This document shows positions 1-8,146 of a stretch of DNA of 64,000 nt, one piece after another (position 1 is the first letter of the stretch; every line of letters starts with the position of its first letter). The notes beneath the pieces are model-generated. The model ran no database searches. It was given only the letters and a program-made list of their open reading frames with translations, and was not told the origin of the DNA. Both the position numbers and the translations under genes were made by a program. The stretch lies in the NCBI GenBank assembly GCA_019459525.1, contig JAIBEY010000094.1:1-64000 (forward strand), read 5' to 3'. The DNA comes from Prolixibacteraceae bacterium. GTDB taxonomy: Bacteria > Bacteroidota > Bacteroidia > Bacteroidales > Prolixibacteraceae.

Positions 1-2
1 AT

Positions 3-794
3 GAGTTGCTTGAAAATACGGTTGGTAAAACAGTCGAAATTACGGTGAATTCGAAACCAGAAAGCGCTGGGGCTAAAACCTATACCATCCGCCCGATTTC
101 AAGCGAGTTAGAATTACTGAACCTGGATTGGGTAAACGAACGCCGCGCCATGGTTGACCAGCTTTCAGGAGGTAAAATCGGGTACATTTATGTGCCAAAC
201 ACCTCTACCGATGGAAACCGCGAACTGCACCGCGGCATGTATGCTTACCACGAAAAAGAAGCCCTGATTATTGACGACCGTTACAACGGCGGTGGTTTTA
301 TTCCGGATGTAATGACCGACCTGCTTGATCGCAAAACGCTGAGTTACTGGCAGCGAAACGGTTTATCACCGATGAAAACACCAGGCGTTGCTCACAATGG
401 ACCGAAAGCCATGTTGATGAATGGTTATTCGTCGTCGGGTGGTGATGCGTTCCCGTATTATTTCCGCAAAAAAGGACTGGGTACACTCATCGGAACACGC
501 ACCTGGGGCGGATTGGTGGGTATGTCGGGCAATGCCGGACTGGTTGACGGTGGCTACATTGCCGTTCCGCGTTTCGGTATTTTCGACGAAAACGAACAGT
601 GGATTATTGAAGGAACCGGCGTTTCGCCAGATATTGAGGTGGTTGACCGCCCCGAACAACTTGCCAAAGGTGTTGATCCGTGCATTGAAAAAGCCGTTGA
701 AATTCTGCTGAAACAGTTGCAGGAAAACCCAGTTAAAAAAGTGAACACTCCCACCCCACCGGATCGCTCGAAATGGCATGAACAGTTGAAGTAA
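3..794 (+). CDS. S41 family peptidase, tricorn-like, C-terminal part (5' end outside window)
   Basis: The reading frame is open to the window edge, so this is the C-terminal part (about 263 aa) of a larger protein. It shows the S41 (tricorn/C-terminal processing protease) core. A beta strand reads GYIYVPNTSTDGN, followed by DDRYNGGG and then the nucleophile region GYSSSGGDAFP, where the serine after GYS is the likely catalytic residue. TRTWGGLVG and a final strand with GVSPDIEV follow. Tricorn-type S41 proteins of Bacteroidota are usually about 1000 aa, with beta-propeller and PDZ domains before this part, and are normally periplasmic. The start of that protein and its signal peptide cannot be seen. 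A hairpin terminator follows at 849-886. Confidence 0.88.
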   Translation, partial: ELLENTVGKTVEITVNSKPESAGAKTYTIRPISSELELLNLDWVNERRAMVDQLSGGKIGYIYVPNTSTDGNRELHRGMYAYHEKEALIIDDRYNGGGFIPDVMTDLLDRKTLSYWQRNGLSPMKTPGVAHNGPKAMLMNGYSSSGGDAFPYYFRKKGLGTLIGTRTWGGLVGMSGNAGLVDGGYIAVPRFGIFDENEQWIIEGTGVSPDIEVVDRPEQLAKGVDPCIEKAVEILLKQLQENPVKKVNTPTPPDRSKWHEQLK

Positions 795-810
795 ATCTTG
801 ATTAAAGTTA

Positions 811-834
811 CGCTCCCTGAGTTCATCGAAGGGG
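811..834 (-). repeat. Dispersed CCTTCGAT...CTCAGGGAGC repeat, copy 1
   Basis: Read on the minus strand this segment is CCCCTTCGATGAACTCAGGG followed by AGCG. It resembles the copies at 15743-15772 and 16710-16736. All three lie in short intergenic gaps just after or before genes. Confidence 0.45.
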
Positions 835-848
835 ACATTGCAAAATTA

Positions 849-886
849 AAAACCCGGATAGCGCGTTGCATTATCCGGGTTTTTGT
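849..886. terminator. Rho-independent terminator after the S41 peptidase
   Basis: A perfect 10-bp stem (851-860 pairing with 872-881) is followed by TTTTG-TTTG on the plus strand. It lies between the convergent S41 peptidase and flotillin genes and could serve both strands, although the T-run is better on the plus strand. Confidence 0.7.
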
Positions 887-941
887 TTGTTGATAAAATA
901 GATCAACATGCAAGATTTGACAGGTGTTCTGTCAATTATTC

Positions 942-2462
942 CTATTCATGCTTTACTTCCGCATCCGGAATATCAGCACCTTTATCAGCACCTTTCAAAT
1001 AGGTAGGCAAATTCAGTCCTGCCATGTTAAACAAATCGTTTAACGGAGGTACGGTTTTCATCATACCCGATACAAAGTTAGCCGTTGAAGAATTGCCATT
1101 ATCATTGTTTCCATTTCCTGAATCCCAAACGGTAATTTTATCGATCTTGATATTCTTAACTGCTTCAACCTGCGTTTTAACCAATTCCGGTAATTTTTCG
1201 ATGAGCAGCAACTGGAAGGCTTTGGTTGGATCGCCACCGGCAGCAGCAACAACTTCCTTATAACCTTCAGCCTGTTTGGTCAAAATCTCGTACAAACCTT
1301 TTGCTTCGGCTTCCATCTTTGCGAAAATAGCATCAGCTTCTCCCCTTGCGTTTACACGAATCCGTTCAGCATCGGCCTGAGCTTCAATAATAGCGCGCTG
1401 TTTGGCGATTTCTGCCGGAATAACAATATTGGCTATTTGTGTAGAACGTTCGCGTTCCGAACGGGCTGCCTCAGCCTTTTGTTCCGCTACATACGATTCT
1501 TCCAGGGCCTTGGCCTGTTGTACTTTCTCGGCAGAAATTGCAATCCGAAGCGATTCAGCTTCTTTTTCACGTCGTAAAGCATCAGAATTGGCAATATTGA
1601 TCTTCGCCTCATTTTCTCCCTGAATTGCAGTTGCATTTGCTTCAGACGTTTTGATACGTGTATCCCTTCCTGCCTCAGCTTTTCCGATAGCTTCATCTTT
1701 AGAAGCTAATGCGATACTCACTTCACGGTCTTTTTGGGTAATTGCAATTTTTACGTCACGGTCACGGTGCGTTTCAGCAATTTGGGTATCTTTTTCACGA
1801 TCGGCCATTGCCTTACCGGTTTCCCCGATTTTTTCCTGCTCGGCCACACTAATTTTAGCTTCGTTAATGGCCTTGGCAGCGGCTTCTTTTCCAAGCGCTT
1901 CAATGTAGCCCGATTCGTCTTTAATGTCGGTTACGTTTACGTTGATCAGTTTCAACCCGATCTTTTTCAATTCACTGTCCACGTTTTTCGAAATATTATC
2001 GAGGAATTTATCCCGGTCGGAATTGATCTCTTCGATGGTCATGGTAGCAATAACCAGACGCAACTGGCCGAAAAGAATATCTTTAGCCAGTTCCTGAATT
2101 TGTTCCGAGCTAAGTCCCAGCAGACGTTCAGCAGCGGTATTCATGCTGTCGGATTCGGTTGAAATGGCAATAGTAAAACGACAGGGAACATCAACGCGGA
2201 TATTCTGACGACTCAGCGCATTCGTTAAGTTGGCTTCAATCGACAAAGGTTTCAGGTCCAGAAAAGCATAATCCTGAATAACCGGCCAGATAAAAGCACC
2301 GCCGCCATGAACACACTTGGCCGAAGTACCTCCGGTACGACCATAAATAACCAGAATTTTGTCGGAAGGGCAACGTTTATACCTTGAGACCAATACTAAA
2401 ATGGTAACAAAGAGTACAATAGCCCCAACAACGATGAGAATTACGGGTGACATAGTTTCCAT
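942..2462 (-). CDS. Flotillin-like SPFH-domain membrane protein
   Basis: The 506-aa protein has an N-terminal membrane anchor (about residues 6-26), an SPFH/band-7 domain (about 30-200), and a long Ala/Glu/Lys/Arg-rich coiled coil (about 200-400) with many QKDREV-like heptads. Flotillins of the YuaG/FloT/YqiK type have this layout and length. They oligomerise in the inner membrane and are thought to organise membrane microdomains. The gene lies 9 bp downstream of an NfeD-like gene, as in the B. subtilis yuaFG and E. coli yqiJK pairs. A second ATG three codons in (2453) is an equally possible start. Confidence 0.92.
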   Translation of the reverse strand: METMSPVILIVVGAIVLFVTILVLVSRYKRCPSDKILVIYGRTGGTSAKCVHGGGAFIWPVIQDYAFLDLKPLSIEANLTNALSRQNIRVDVPCRFTIAISTESDSMNTAAERLLGLSSEQIQELAKDILFGQLRLVIATMTIEEINSDRDKFLDNISKNVDSELKKIGLKLINVNVTDIKDESGYIEALGKEAAAKAINEAKISVAEQEKIGETGKAMADREKDTQIAETHRDRDVKIAITQKDREVSIALASKDEAIGKAEAGRDTRIKTSEANATAIQGENEAKINIANSDALRREKEAESLRIAISAEKVQQAKALEESYVAEQKAEAARSERERSTQIANIVIPAEIAKQRAIIEAQADAERIRVNARGEADAIFAKMEAEAKGLYEILTKQAEGYKEVVAAAGGDPTKAFQLLLIEKLPELVKTQVEAVKNIKIDKITVWDSGNGNNDNGNSSTANFVSGMMKTVPPLNDLFNMAGLNLPTYLKGADKGADIPDAEVKHE

Positions 2463-2471
2463 GATTTATTT

Positions 2472-3038
2472 TTAAATGGTTTCGACAATTAGAACATCTT
2501 CATTTTCAATTTTAACAACTTTTACCAGCGTGCCTGTTTCAATCCGATGGCTTTCGGTCATTGCTTCCAATTCGTGAACCGAACCGTTCACACTAATCAG
2601 GATCTTGCCTTTCCCTTTTTTCATTTCAGGAATAGACAAATAAACTTCGGCAGTTTTATGGAGGGTATTCGAAATCCGGAACGAATTATCTTCAGCCAGT
2701 TTTTGAATCTGTTTGATAACGACAAAAAACAGAACGACGAACAAAATTCCAATCACCAGCGAAAAAAGAATCAGAAGGCCGGGGCTGGTAATCGTTGAAT
2801 AAAAGGCAATGCCAGCCCAGCTAAAACCGAGCAAAAAATTGATCAGGTTTCGCAATGAGAATAGCTGAAAAGGAGCTTCCGTGCCCGACAGATTGCTGTC
2901 AAAATCGGCATCGGTTCCATCAGAAGCATCGGCTCCAACAAAAGTCATGACCGTTTGAATTACAAAAATTAAGCTCGTAGGAATAGCAACAAACCAATAC
3001 ATCTTAAGTAAAGGTGGCAGAGTTTCTAAAATTTCCAT
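2472..3038 (-). CDS. NfeD/YuaF/YqiJ-like membrane protein with OB fold
   Basis: The 188-aa protein has three hydrophobic segments (about 13-33, 62-80 and 86-108) and then a soluble C-terminal beta-rich part. The segment with KGKGKILISVNGSVHELEA and the ending VKVVKIENEDVLIVE fits the OB fold of NfeD-family partners of flotillins. An acidic stretch DASDGTDADFDSN sits in the first loop. It is the first gene of a two-gene operon with the flotillin-like gene. Family members help place or stabilise flotillin assemblies; the exact role here is inferred from the pairing. Confidence 0.85.
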   Translation of the reverse strand: MEILETLPPLLKMYWFVAIPTSLIFVIQTVMTFVGADASDGTDADFDSNLSGTEAPFQLFSLRNLINFLLGFSWAGIAFYSTITSPGLLILFSLVIGILFVVLFFVVIKQIQKLAEDNSFRISNTLHKTAEVYLSIPEMKKGKGKILISVNGSVHELEAMTESHRIETGTLVKVVKIENEDVLIVETI

Positions 3039-3254
3039 GTTTATGAATTTTGAAGGTTGTAGAATAACACTGTGAATAGCTGATCAAGGACGGGTCCGGT
3101 GGAAAAATCTATAACCAGCAGCAATGCCATGCAATTTACAAAATCATAAGCAAACAACCATTATATGTTAATAATTTGTTGAAAGATTTCTTTGATTGAA
3201 TAAACATTAATGTCCGGATAGGCATAAAACATCGGAATACCGGCAAATTGGGTA

Positions 3255-3292
3255 CAAAAAAAATCAGGCAGGAAAATTTCCCTGCCTGATTT
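3255..3292 (-). terminator. Rho-independent terminator of the hydrogenase gene
   Basis: A perfect 12-bp stem (3261-3272 with 3281-3292, 8-nt loop) is followed on the minus strand by a T-run (complement of 3255-3260). It lies 30 bp beyond the hydrogenase stop. Confidence 0.85.
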
Positions 3293-3322
3293 TGAAAGAT
3301 ATCGGCTTACTTTTTTAGAATT

Positions 3323-4759
3323 CTATTTCTTCGCTATCAACTCCAGCCCTTTTTCGAAATTGCGTTTGCCTTTTTGAGCATTCGTCTGGCTAACTGGTCC
3401 GGCAATGCAACCGCCTTCGCAGGCCATTACTTCAATAAACTGCGCCGATGCTTTTCCTTTCGAAAAAGCTTTCAGCAAATTGATCGATTTTTTATTCAGG
3501 CCATCTACCGACAACGTTTTTACATCAATTTGCAGATTTTGTGCCTGTATGGCTGCGATCACCCCTCCTGACAGCGCAAATCCACGGGCTTCGCTGTCGA
3601 TGTTTTCCAGTTCTATTTCCTCACAATCAACAGGTTTAATGTCCATTGCCTCGAAAATAGCATCGAGTTCCGAGAAGCTTAAAACATAATCAACGAATTC
3701 GTTATCGATACCCTCTTTTCGCTTGGCAACGCAAGGTCCAATAAACACCGTTTTAGCTTCAGGGTACTGCATTTTGGTTGTGGCCGCCGAATAATGCATG
3801 GGCGAACCGGTGTCAGAAACATACGGTTTCAGGCCTTCAACATGTTTGCGGGTTAATTCTACATACGACGGGCAGCAGGATGTGGTCATAAACGGAGCCC
3901 CTTCGCTTAAACGATGTTCCAGTTCTTTGGCCTCGTTACGGGTGGTCATTTCAGCCCCACGGGCCACTTCCACCACCTTCGAAAAACCAATTTGCTCAAT
4001 AGCTTTCAGTACTTTGGCCGGATGGACATCGTACTGGCCAAACAGCGCCGGAGCAACCAAAGCAATGGTTTCCTGCTTTTGCTGAATGCTTTTCAGGACG
4101 TCAACCAGGTTTGAAATTTCGTAAATGGAGCCAAACGGACAGGCATTCTGGCAACGTCCGCAATAAATACATTTGCTTTCGTCAATGTGCTCAATGCCGT
4201 GTTCGTTTTTGGAAATGGCATTCACCGGACAAACTTCTTCGCACGGAATGGGCACATAAACAATGGCATGATACGGACAAGCCTCTTTGCAAAGTCCGCA
4301 GTTTACACACTTATCCGATTTAATTTCGGCTGCCCCTGAAGCGTTAAACCGGATGGCATTTTTAGGGCAGTTCATAATACATGGACTGGCCACACAACCA
4401 CGGCAAATATTGGTAACAATGTAATTCACTTTTACGCACGAGGTACAGGCCTCGTCAACTACAGTAAGCACTTTTTTAGTGGCCGTAGTCCGGTCAATGG
4501 CCATACGGGCAAATTCCGACAAAGGAGTCAATTCATCCTGCTCTTCTTCGATACCGAGCCCCAGAATAGGCATCAGTTTATACCTGACCACCGCGCGTTC
4601 TTTGTAAATACAGCAACGGCGCTGGGCACTCATATCCCGTGGCGACATTTCCAGCGGGATCCGGTCGATACCTTCAATTAATCTGCCTTCGTTAAAAAGC
4701 CGGACGACTTTACGAACCAGTTGCCGGCGGATGATCATGGTATTATTTAAATAAGCCAT
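3323..4759 (-). CDS. Monomeric [FeFe] hydrogenase with ferredoxin-like 4Fe-4S domains
   Basis: This 478-aa cytoplasmic protein has a cysteine-rich front part. It includes a CTSC pair at about 105-108, CRGC...CIMNCP at 119-131, and two 4Fe-4S motifs, CVNCGLCKEACP (151-162) and CIYCGRCQNACP (197-208). An H-cluster domain follows. The three H-cluster signatures are visible: L1 TTSCCPSY (Cys295/296), L2 IGPCVAKRKE (Cys343) and L3 MACEGGC (Cys447, Cys451). These residues bind the 4Fe-4S part of the H-cluster. L2 reads GPC where group A enzymes usually have MPC, which fits the monomeric group B-type enzymes of anaerobic Bacteroidota and Clostridia. It is predicted to interconvert protons and H2 with ferredoxin. 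Maturases HydE, HydF and HydG are not in the window. Confidence 0.92.
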   Translation of the reverse strand: MAYLNNTMIIRRQLVRKVVRLFNEGRLIEGIDRIPLEMSPRDMSAQRRCCIYKERAVVRYKLMPILGLGIEEEQDELTPLSEFARMAIDRTTATKKVLTVVDEACTSCVKVNYIVTNICRGCVASPCIMNCPKNAIRFNASGAAEIKSDKCVNCGLCKEACPYHAIVYVPIPCEEVCPVNAISKNEHGIEHIDESKCIYCGRCQNACPFGSIYEISNLVDVLKSIQQKQETIALVAPALFGQYDVHPAKVLKAIEQIGFSKVVEVARGAEMTTRNEAKELEHRLSEGAPFMTTSCCPSYVELTRKHVEGLKPYVSDTGSPMHYSAATTKMQYPEAKTVFIGPCVAKRKEGIDNEFVDYVLSFSELDAIFEAMDIKPVDCEEIELENIDSEARGFALSGGVIAAIQAQNLQIDVKTLSVDGLNKKSINLLKAFSKGKASAQFIEVMACEGGCIAGPVSQTNAQKGKRNFEKGLELIAKK

Positions 4760-4926
4760 TCGTGTTTTTTAATGCGCTCGCAAAGATAAGCAGGCAATTT
4801 AAGTTAACAGAATGCTTTACCCAGATTTCAGGAAAAATTAATTTTTGGGTGAATTTGGCGTCATATTGAACTAAATAGTTGCGCAGAAAGAAACCGGAAT
4901 GATCAATTTTTTTTGGTAAAACTTAA

Positions 4927-5166
4927 AGACTGTTTAAATTTGATTTCTTCGATATTTAATAAAATTCAACCCCTTTAGGGTTGTGGCGTTATGTTACTCA
5001 TCTCCATGGGTTAACACCCACGGTTATTCAAATTAAACCCATTCTGGGTTTCAGCATATTCAAGTCCGAAGGACTTGAATATGAATAACCTCCGGTGAAA
5101 CCGGAGGCAAAGAAAACAGCAAGTTTTAGAACCCCGAAGTGGGTTCAATATAAATTTAAACAGTCT
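4927..5166. mobile_element. MITE-like non-coding element with 15-bp terminal inverted repeats
   Basis: The left end AGACTGTTTAAATTT (4927-4941) is exactly the reverse complement of the right end AAATTTAAACAGTCT (5152-5166). Both ends are flanked directly by CTTAA (4922-4926 and 5167-5171), which looks like a 5-bp target duplication. The interior is non-coding and made of short palindromes. This structure fits a non-autonomous miniature element mobilised in trans. The CTTAA flanks could instead belong to a slightly imperfect, longer inverted repeat, because CTTAA and its complement TTAAG are similar. Confidence 0.7.
4967..5145. repeat. Tandem series of short palindromes inside the MITE-like element
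   Basis: Six small hairpins follow one another: 4967-4983 (CAACCC/GGGTTG), 5007-5020 (TGGG/CCCA), 5035-5051 (AAACCC/GGGTTT), 5056-5082 (12-bp stem with a GAA loop), 5089-5107 (8-bp stem CCTCCGGT/ACCGGAGG with a GAA loop) and 5130-5145 (AACCC/GGGTT). The stems differ in sequence, unlike a CRISPR array. They resemble REP-type clusters. Confidence 0.7.
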
Positions 5167-5471
5167 CTTAAAACAGCAGCGTAAATAAACTACAATCTGA
5201 AAGAATGAATGCCTCCGCGACTAAAATGAGTAACAAACAACACGAATACATTGATTTCCAACCGTTATAATTAACCCTTCATTCTTTATCGTTTTCACCT
5301 TAATATGCAGGGTTGTAATTCCAAATAAAAAAATCAACTCATTTAAAATATAAATTAACCTCATTCGTCATCCAAAGTATAAGCAGTACAACCGGGGTTG
5401 AATGAAAAGCTGGTCGGTTAACAGACCGAAGTATTCAGGTAAAATTCCGTTGTCGTTCATTCAGAAACCAT

Positions 5472-6092
5472 ATGACTGGAATTGAGGTTTTAGATCCATC
5501 GCCCGACGATTTGTCGGCTTTATGGACAGAAACAAGCGTGAAAGGAAAACTAAACATATCGGAGGTCATTACAAATTACGGAAGCCGCCTGCAAAGCTTT
5601 ATCCGTAAGCGGGTGCGCACCATCGAAGATGCCGACGATATCTTGCAGGAAGTTTACTTTCAACTGGCCGATGCTGACCGTTTAATGAAACCCATCGATC
5701 AGATTTCAGGGTGGTTGTTTACCGTGGCGCGTAACCGGATAACCGATTTGTACCGCAAAAAGAAAACAGCCTCGCTTCCCGAACTTTTATCTGAAAGCGA
5801 CGACGATCCGGTGTTTGCCGAAATACGTGATTTGATATTCGATAATGGAAGTACGCCGGAAGATGATTATTTGCGTTCGTTGGTTTGGATCGAGCTCGAA
5901 AAAGCATTAAGCGAACTTCCGGAGGAACAACGCCATGTGTTCGAACTGACTGAAATGAAAGGATTATCGTTTAAAGAAATTGCCAAACAAACCGGAGTTC
6001 CGGTAAATACGCTCATTTCGCGAAAACGATATGCTGTTTTGGTTTTGCGCGAACGACTGCTGGTTATTTATAACGAATTGTTAAACTTTTAA
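5472..6092 (+). CDS. ECF-type RNA polymerase sigma factor
   Basis: The 206-aa protein has sigma-70 region 2 (about 30-100; core EDADDILQEVYFQLAD and then GWLFTVARNRITDLYRKKK) and region 4 (about 145-200; LPEEQRHVFELTEMKGLSFKEIAKQTG). The latter is the helix-turn-helix that contacts the -35 element. It ends 4 bp before the next gene, so the two are probably co-transcribed and may be translationally coupled. ECF factors are usually held inactive by a membrane partner. Here the partner gene is not a recognisable anti-sigma factor but a small His-rich membrane protein. Confidence 0.93.
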   Translation: MTGIEVLDPSPDDLSALWTETSVKGKLNISEVITNYGSRLQSFIRKRVRTIEDADDILQEVYFQLADADRLMKPIDQISGWLFTVARNRITDLYRKKKTASLPELLSESDDDPVFAEIRDLIFDNGSTPEDDYLRSLVWIELEKALSELPEEQRHVFELTEMKGLSFKEIAKQTGVPVNTLISRKRYAVLVLRERLLVIYNELLNF

Positions 6093-6096
6093 AATA

Positions 6097-6459
6097 ATGA
6101 CAATGAAAACAATGTTCAAAAAAAGATGGTATTTGTTTGTACCACTTATATTGCTCGCCTTTGTTGGTTTTGGTTTTATTACCATGTGGTTGTGGAACTG
6201 GCTTATGCCGGCACTTTTCCACTTGCCTGAAATTACCTTTTGGCAAACTGTTGGACTTATGCTCCTGGCCCGTTTTATTTTTGGCGGTTTTGGCGGCCAC
6301 AGGCGTGGAGGTGGCCATTATCATTGCAGAAAAAACATGCACAAGAAATGGGAGAATATGACTCCCGAAGAACGGGAAAAATTCAAAGAACATTTACAAA
6401 TGCACCACGCACCCTGGAATTCCAGGTTTCATGAAAAATCCGGCGGGATGGAATGTTAA
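6097..6459 (+). CDS. Small membrane protein with His/Arg-rich cytoplasmic or periplasmic tail
   Basis: The 120-aa protein has two hydrophobic segments (about 9-32 and 45-65) followed by a Gly/His/Arg-rich stretch (GGFGGHRRGGGHYH). A helix with MTPEEREKFKEHLQMHH recalls the LTPEQR-type helices of Spy/CpxP-like and metal-sensing proteins. It begins 4 bp after the sigma-factor stop. The family is not recognised with certainty. A role in controlling the adjacent sigma factor, perhaps in response to metal or membrane stress, is inferred only from position and histidine content. Confidence 0.75.
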   Translation: MTMKTMFKKRWYLFVPLILLAFVGFGFITMWLWNWLMPALFHLPEITFWQTVGLMLLARFIFGGFGGHRRGGGHYHCRKNMHKKWENMTPEEREKFKEHLQMHHAPWNSRFHEKSGGMEC

Positions 6460-6474
6460 GGTTTACTGATAAAG

Positions 6475-6510
6475 AAACCTCCGAAGTTTGTTGACTTCGG
6501 AGGTTTTGAT
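6475..6510. terminator. Rho-independent terminator after the sigma factor operon
   Basis: A perfect 12-bp stem (6475-6486 with 6495-6506) carries an 8-nt loop and runs into TTTTGATTTTT. It lies between convergent genes. The minus-strand side also has an A-rich start, so it may act on both strands. Confidence 0.85.
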
Positions 6511-6550
6511 TTTTAGGATTACCGACATGCAAAATTTGCAGTAAACGCTA

Positions 6551-7987
6551 CTATCCCTTCAACAAGTGCGGACGTTCGTGGTAAACTTTCAGGATCATCT
6601 CCCCAAATAATGTATTGGCCCAGGCAAACCATTTCCGTGAGAACTTACTGGCATCGTCCTTATGGAAGGATTCGTGCATAAAACCGGTATCAGCATGAGT
6701 TTTTATCAACACGTCAATACAGTGTTTAATTTCTTTATCGTCGATGCTGGTAATGGCTCTTAAAATAATACTCATCGGCCAGATGGTATCTACCCCGGTA
6801 TGCGGGCCACCAATACCTTCACCAGCAGTTCCTTTATAGAAAAACGGGTTATTCTCAGAAAGTACTACTTTGCGGGTATTCAGGTACAACTTGCTATCGG
6901 GCGCTATAGCTCCCAAATAAGGCAGCGACAACAGCGACGGCACGTTGGCATCGTCCATAAAGTGGAAACTTCCGAAACCGTTTACTTCAAAAGCAATAAT
7001 TTCGCCAAACTTCGGATGATTGATGATCCCATTCTCTTTCAATCCTTGCTTAACCTGCTGTTGGATTTCTTTGGCTTTTGCAACTATGGCATCGTCTTTC
7101 AACGCTGGAGTTGAGCACATTTCAATCAAATAGCCCAGTACTTCGATGGCAAACATGTTGCTCGGGATCAAATAAGGGAACAAAGTACAGTCGTCGCTCG
7201 GGCGGAAAGTGGAAACAATCAAACCACAAGGTTTAACCGGATAGCCATAACCGCTCAACGGAACGCCGTCGGTAGCCCAGGCCGTTTCGCGCTGGAAAGT
7301 ATAAGGACCTTTATCGTGAAAACGTTGCTGTTCGCGGAACGTTTGCAATACCAGGAGCATAGCTTCTTTCCATTTGCTGTCGAACATACTGGTATCACCG
7401 GTCAATTTCCAATAGCCATGAGCCAGGCGGATCGGGTAACACAAACTGTCGATTTCCCATTTCCGTTCGTGGATTCCAGGTTTCATCTGGGTCAGGTCGT
7501 GTTTCCATTCACTTTCCTGGGTAAAATCTTTATAAAAAGCGTTGGCGTACGGATCGAGCAAAATACATTTGGTCTGACGGTTAATTACCCCTTTCACCAG
7601 TTCTTTCAACTTAGCATCTTCTTTTACCAACGGTAAATAAGGCCAGATCTGGGCGGTACTGTCGCGCAACCACATGGCATCAATATCTCCGGTAATTACA
7701 TAGGTATCTGGCTTTCCGTCAATAATTTCAAAATCAACGGTTGTATCCAGGGTATTCGGGAAACAGTTTTCGAACAACCATCCCAATTCCGGATTGGTAA
7801 TAGCCGATTTTACTTTTGCTATAGTTTTTTCAACGGAATCACTCACAAAATTTCGTTTGGCAAGTGGCGGACGTTTACTTTCAAATACTGGAAATAAACC
7901 GGATCCTAAAACTTTCGTTTGGCTAGCGGCCAGAACACCCATTCCGGCTAAAGCACTGGTTTTAATAAACATTCTGCGGTTCGACAT
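6551..7987 (-). CDS. GH125 family exo-alpha-mannosidase (metal-independent), exported
   Basis: The 478-aa protein starts with a twin-arginine-like signal (NRRMFIKTSALAGMGVLAAS). The rest matches glycoside hydrolase family 125, with TGDIDAMWLRDSTAQ (about 99-113), EIDSLCYP (178-185), STFRPSDD (259-266) and GEGIGGPHTG (389-398). GH125 enzymes are exo-alpha-1,6-mannosidases acting on N-glycan or yeast-mannan fragments with an inverting mechanism. Asp180 and Glu390 sit in the conserved stretches where the acid and base are expected, but I assign them by position only. The gene stands alone on the minus strand, outside any obvious polysaccharide utilisation locus. Confidence 0.92.
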   Translation of the reverse strand: MSNRRMFIKTSALAGMGVLAASQTKVLGSGLFPVFESKRPPLAKRNFVSDSVEKTIAKVKSAITNPELGWLFENCFPNTLDTTVDFEIIDGKPDTYVITGDIDAMWLRDSTAQIWPYLPLVKEDAKLKELVKGVINRQTKCILLDPYANAFYKDFTQESEWKHDLTQMKPGIHERKWEIDSLCYPIRLAHGYWKLTGDTSMFDSKWKEAMLLVLQTFREQQRFHDKGPYTFQRETAWATDGVPLSGYGYPVKPCGLIVSTFRPSDDCTLFPYLIPSNMFAIEVLGYLIEMCSTPALKDDAIVAKAKEIQQQVKQGLKENGIINHPKFGEIIAFEVNGFGSFHFMDDANVPSLLSLPYLGAIAPDSKLYLNTRKVVLSENNPFFYKGTAGEGIGGPHTGVDTIWPMSIILRAITSIDDKEIKHCIDVLIKTHADTGFMHESFHKDDASKFSRKWFAWANTLFGEMILKVYHERPHLLKG

Positions 7988-8146
7988 GATTAAAGTATGA
8001 TTTTATCAGATTATATTTGAAACAATATGCTTGGTCAGGCAAAAATATTCAAATTTGATCCTGAAACAGGAAAAAGCAAAAAAATATTTGAGCCTTTGCA
8101 ACCCTTCATAAAAACCGTTGTCACTATAACTGAAATCTAAAGAAAT

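Larger units (their letters stand above)
4760..5471. other. Intergenic region between hydrogenase and sigma factor genes
   Basis: No gene was seen in this 700-bp, divergently flanked gap. Its centre is a 240-bp element with terminal inverted repeats, described separately. The flanks should contain the promoter of the minus-strand hydrogenase (near 4780-4900) and that of the plus-strand sigma factor (5180-5470), but no convincing -33/-7 pair could be picked by eye. Confidence 0.6.

Noticed and set aside
366-779. 137-codon minus-strand frame opposite the S41 peptidase
   Set aside because: It is the antisense shadow of a clear S41 catalytic domain and its product has no protein-like features.
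4967-5145. Possible CRISPR array
   Set aside because: The palindromes have different stem sequences and spacing and no constant repeat; terminal inverted repeats fit a small transposable element better.
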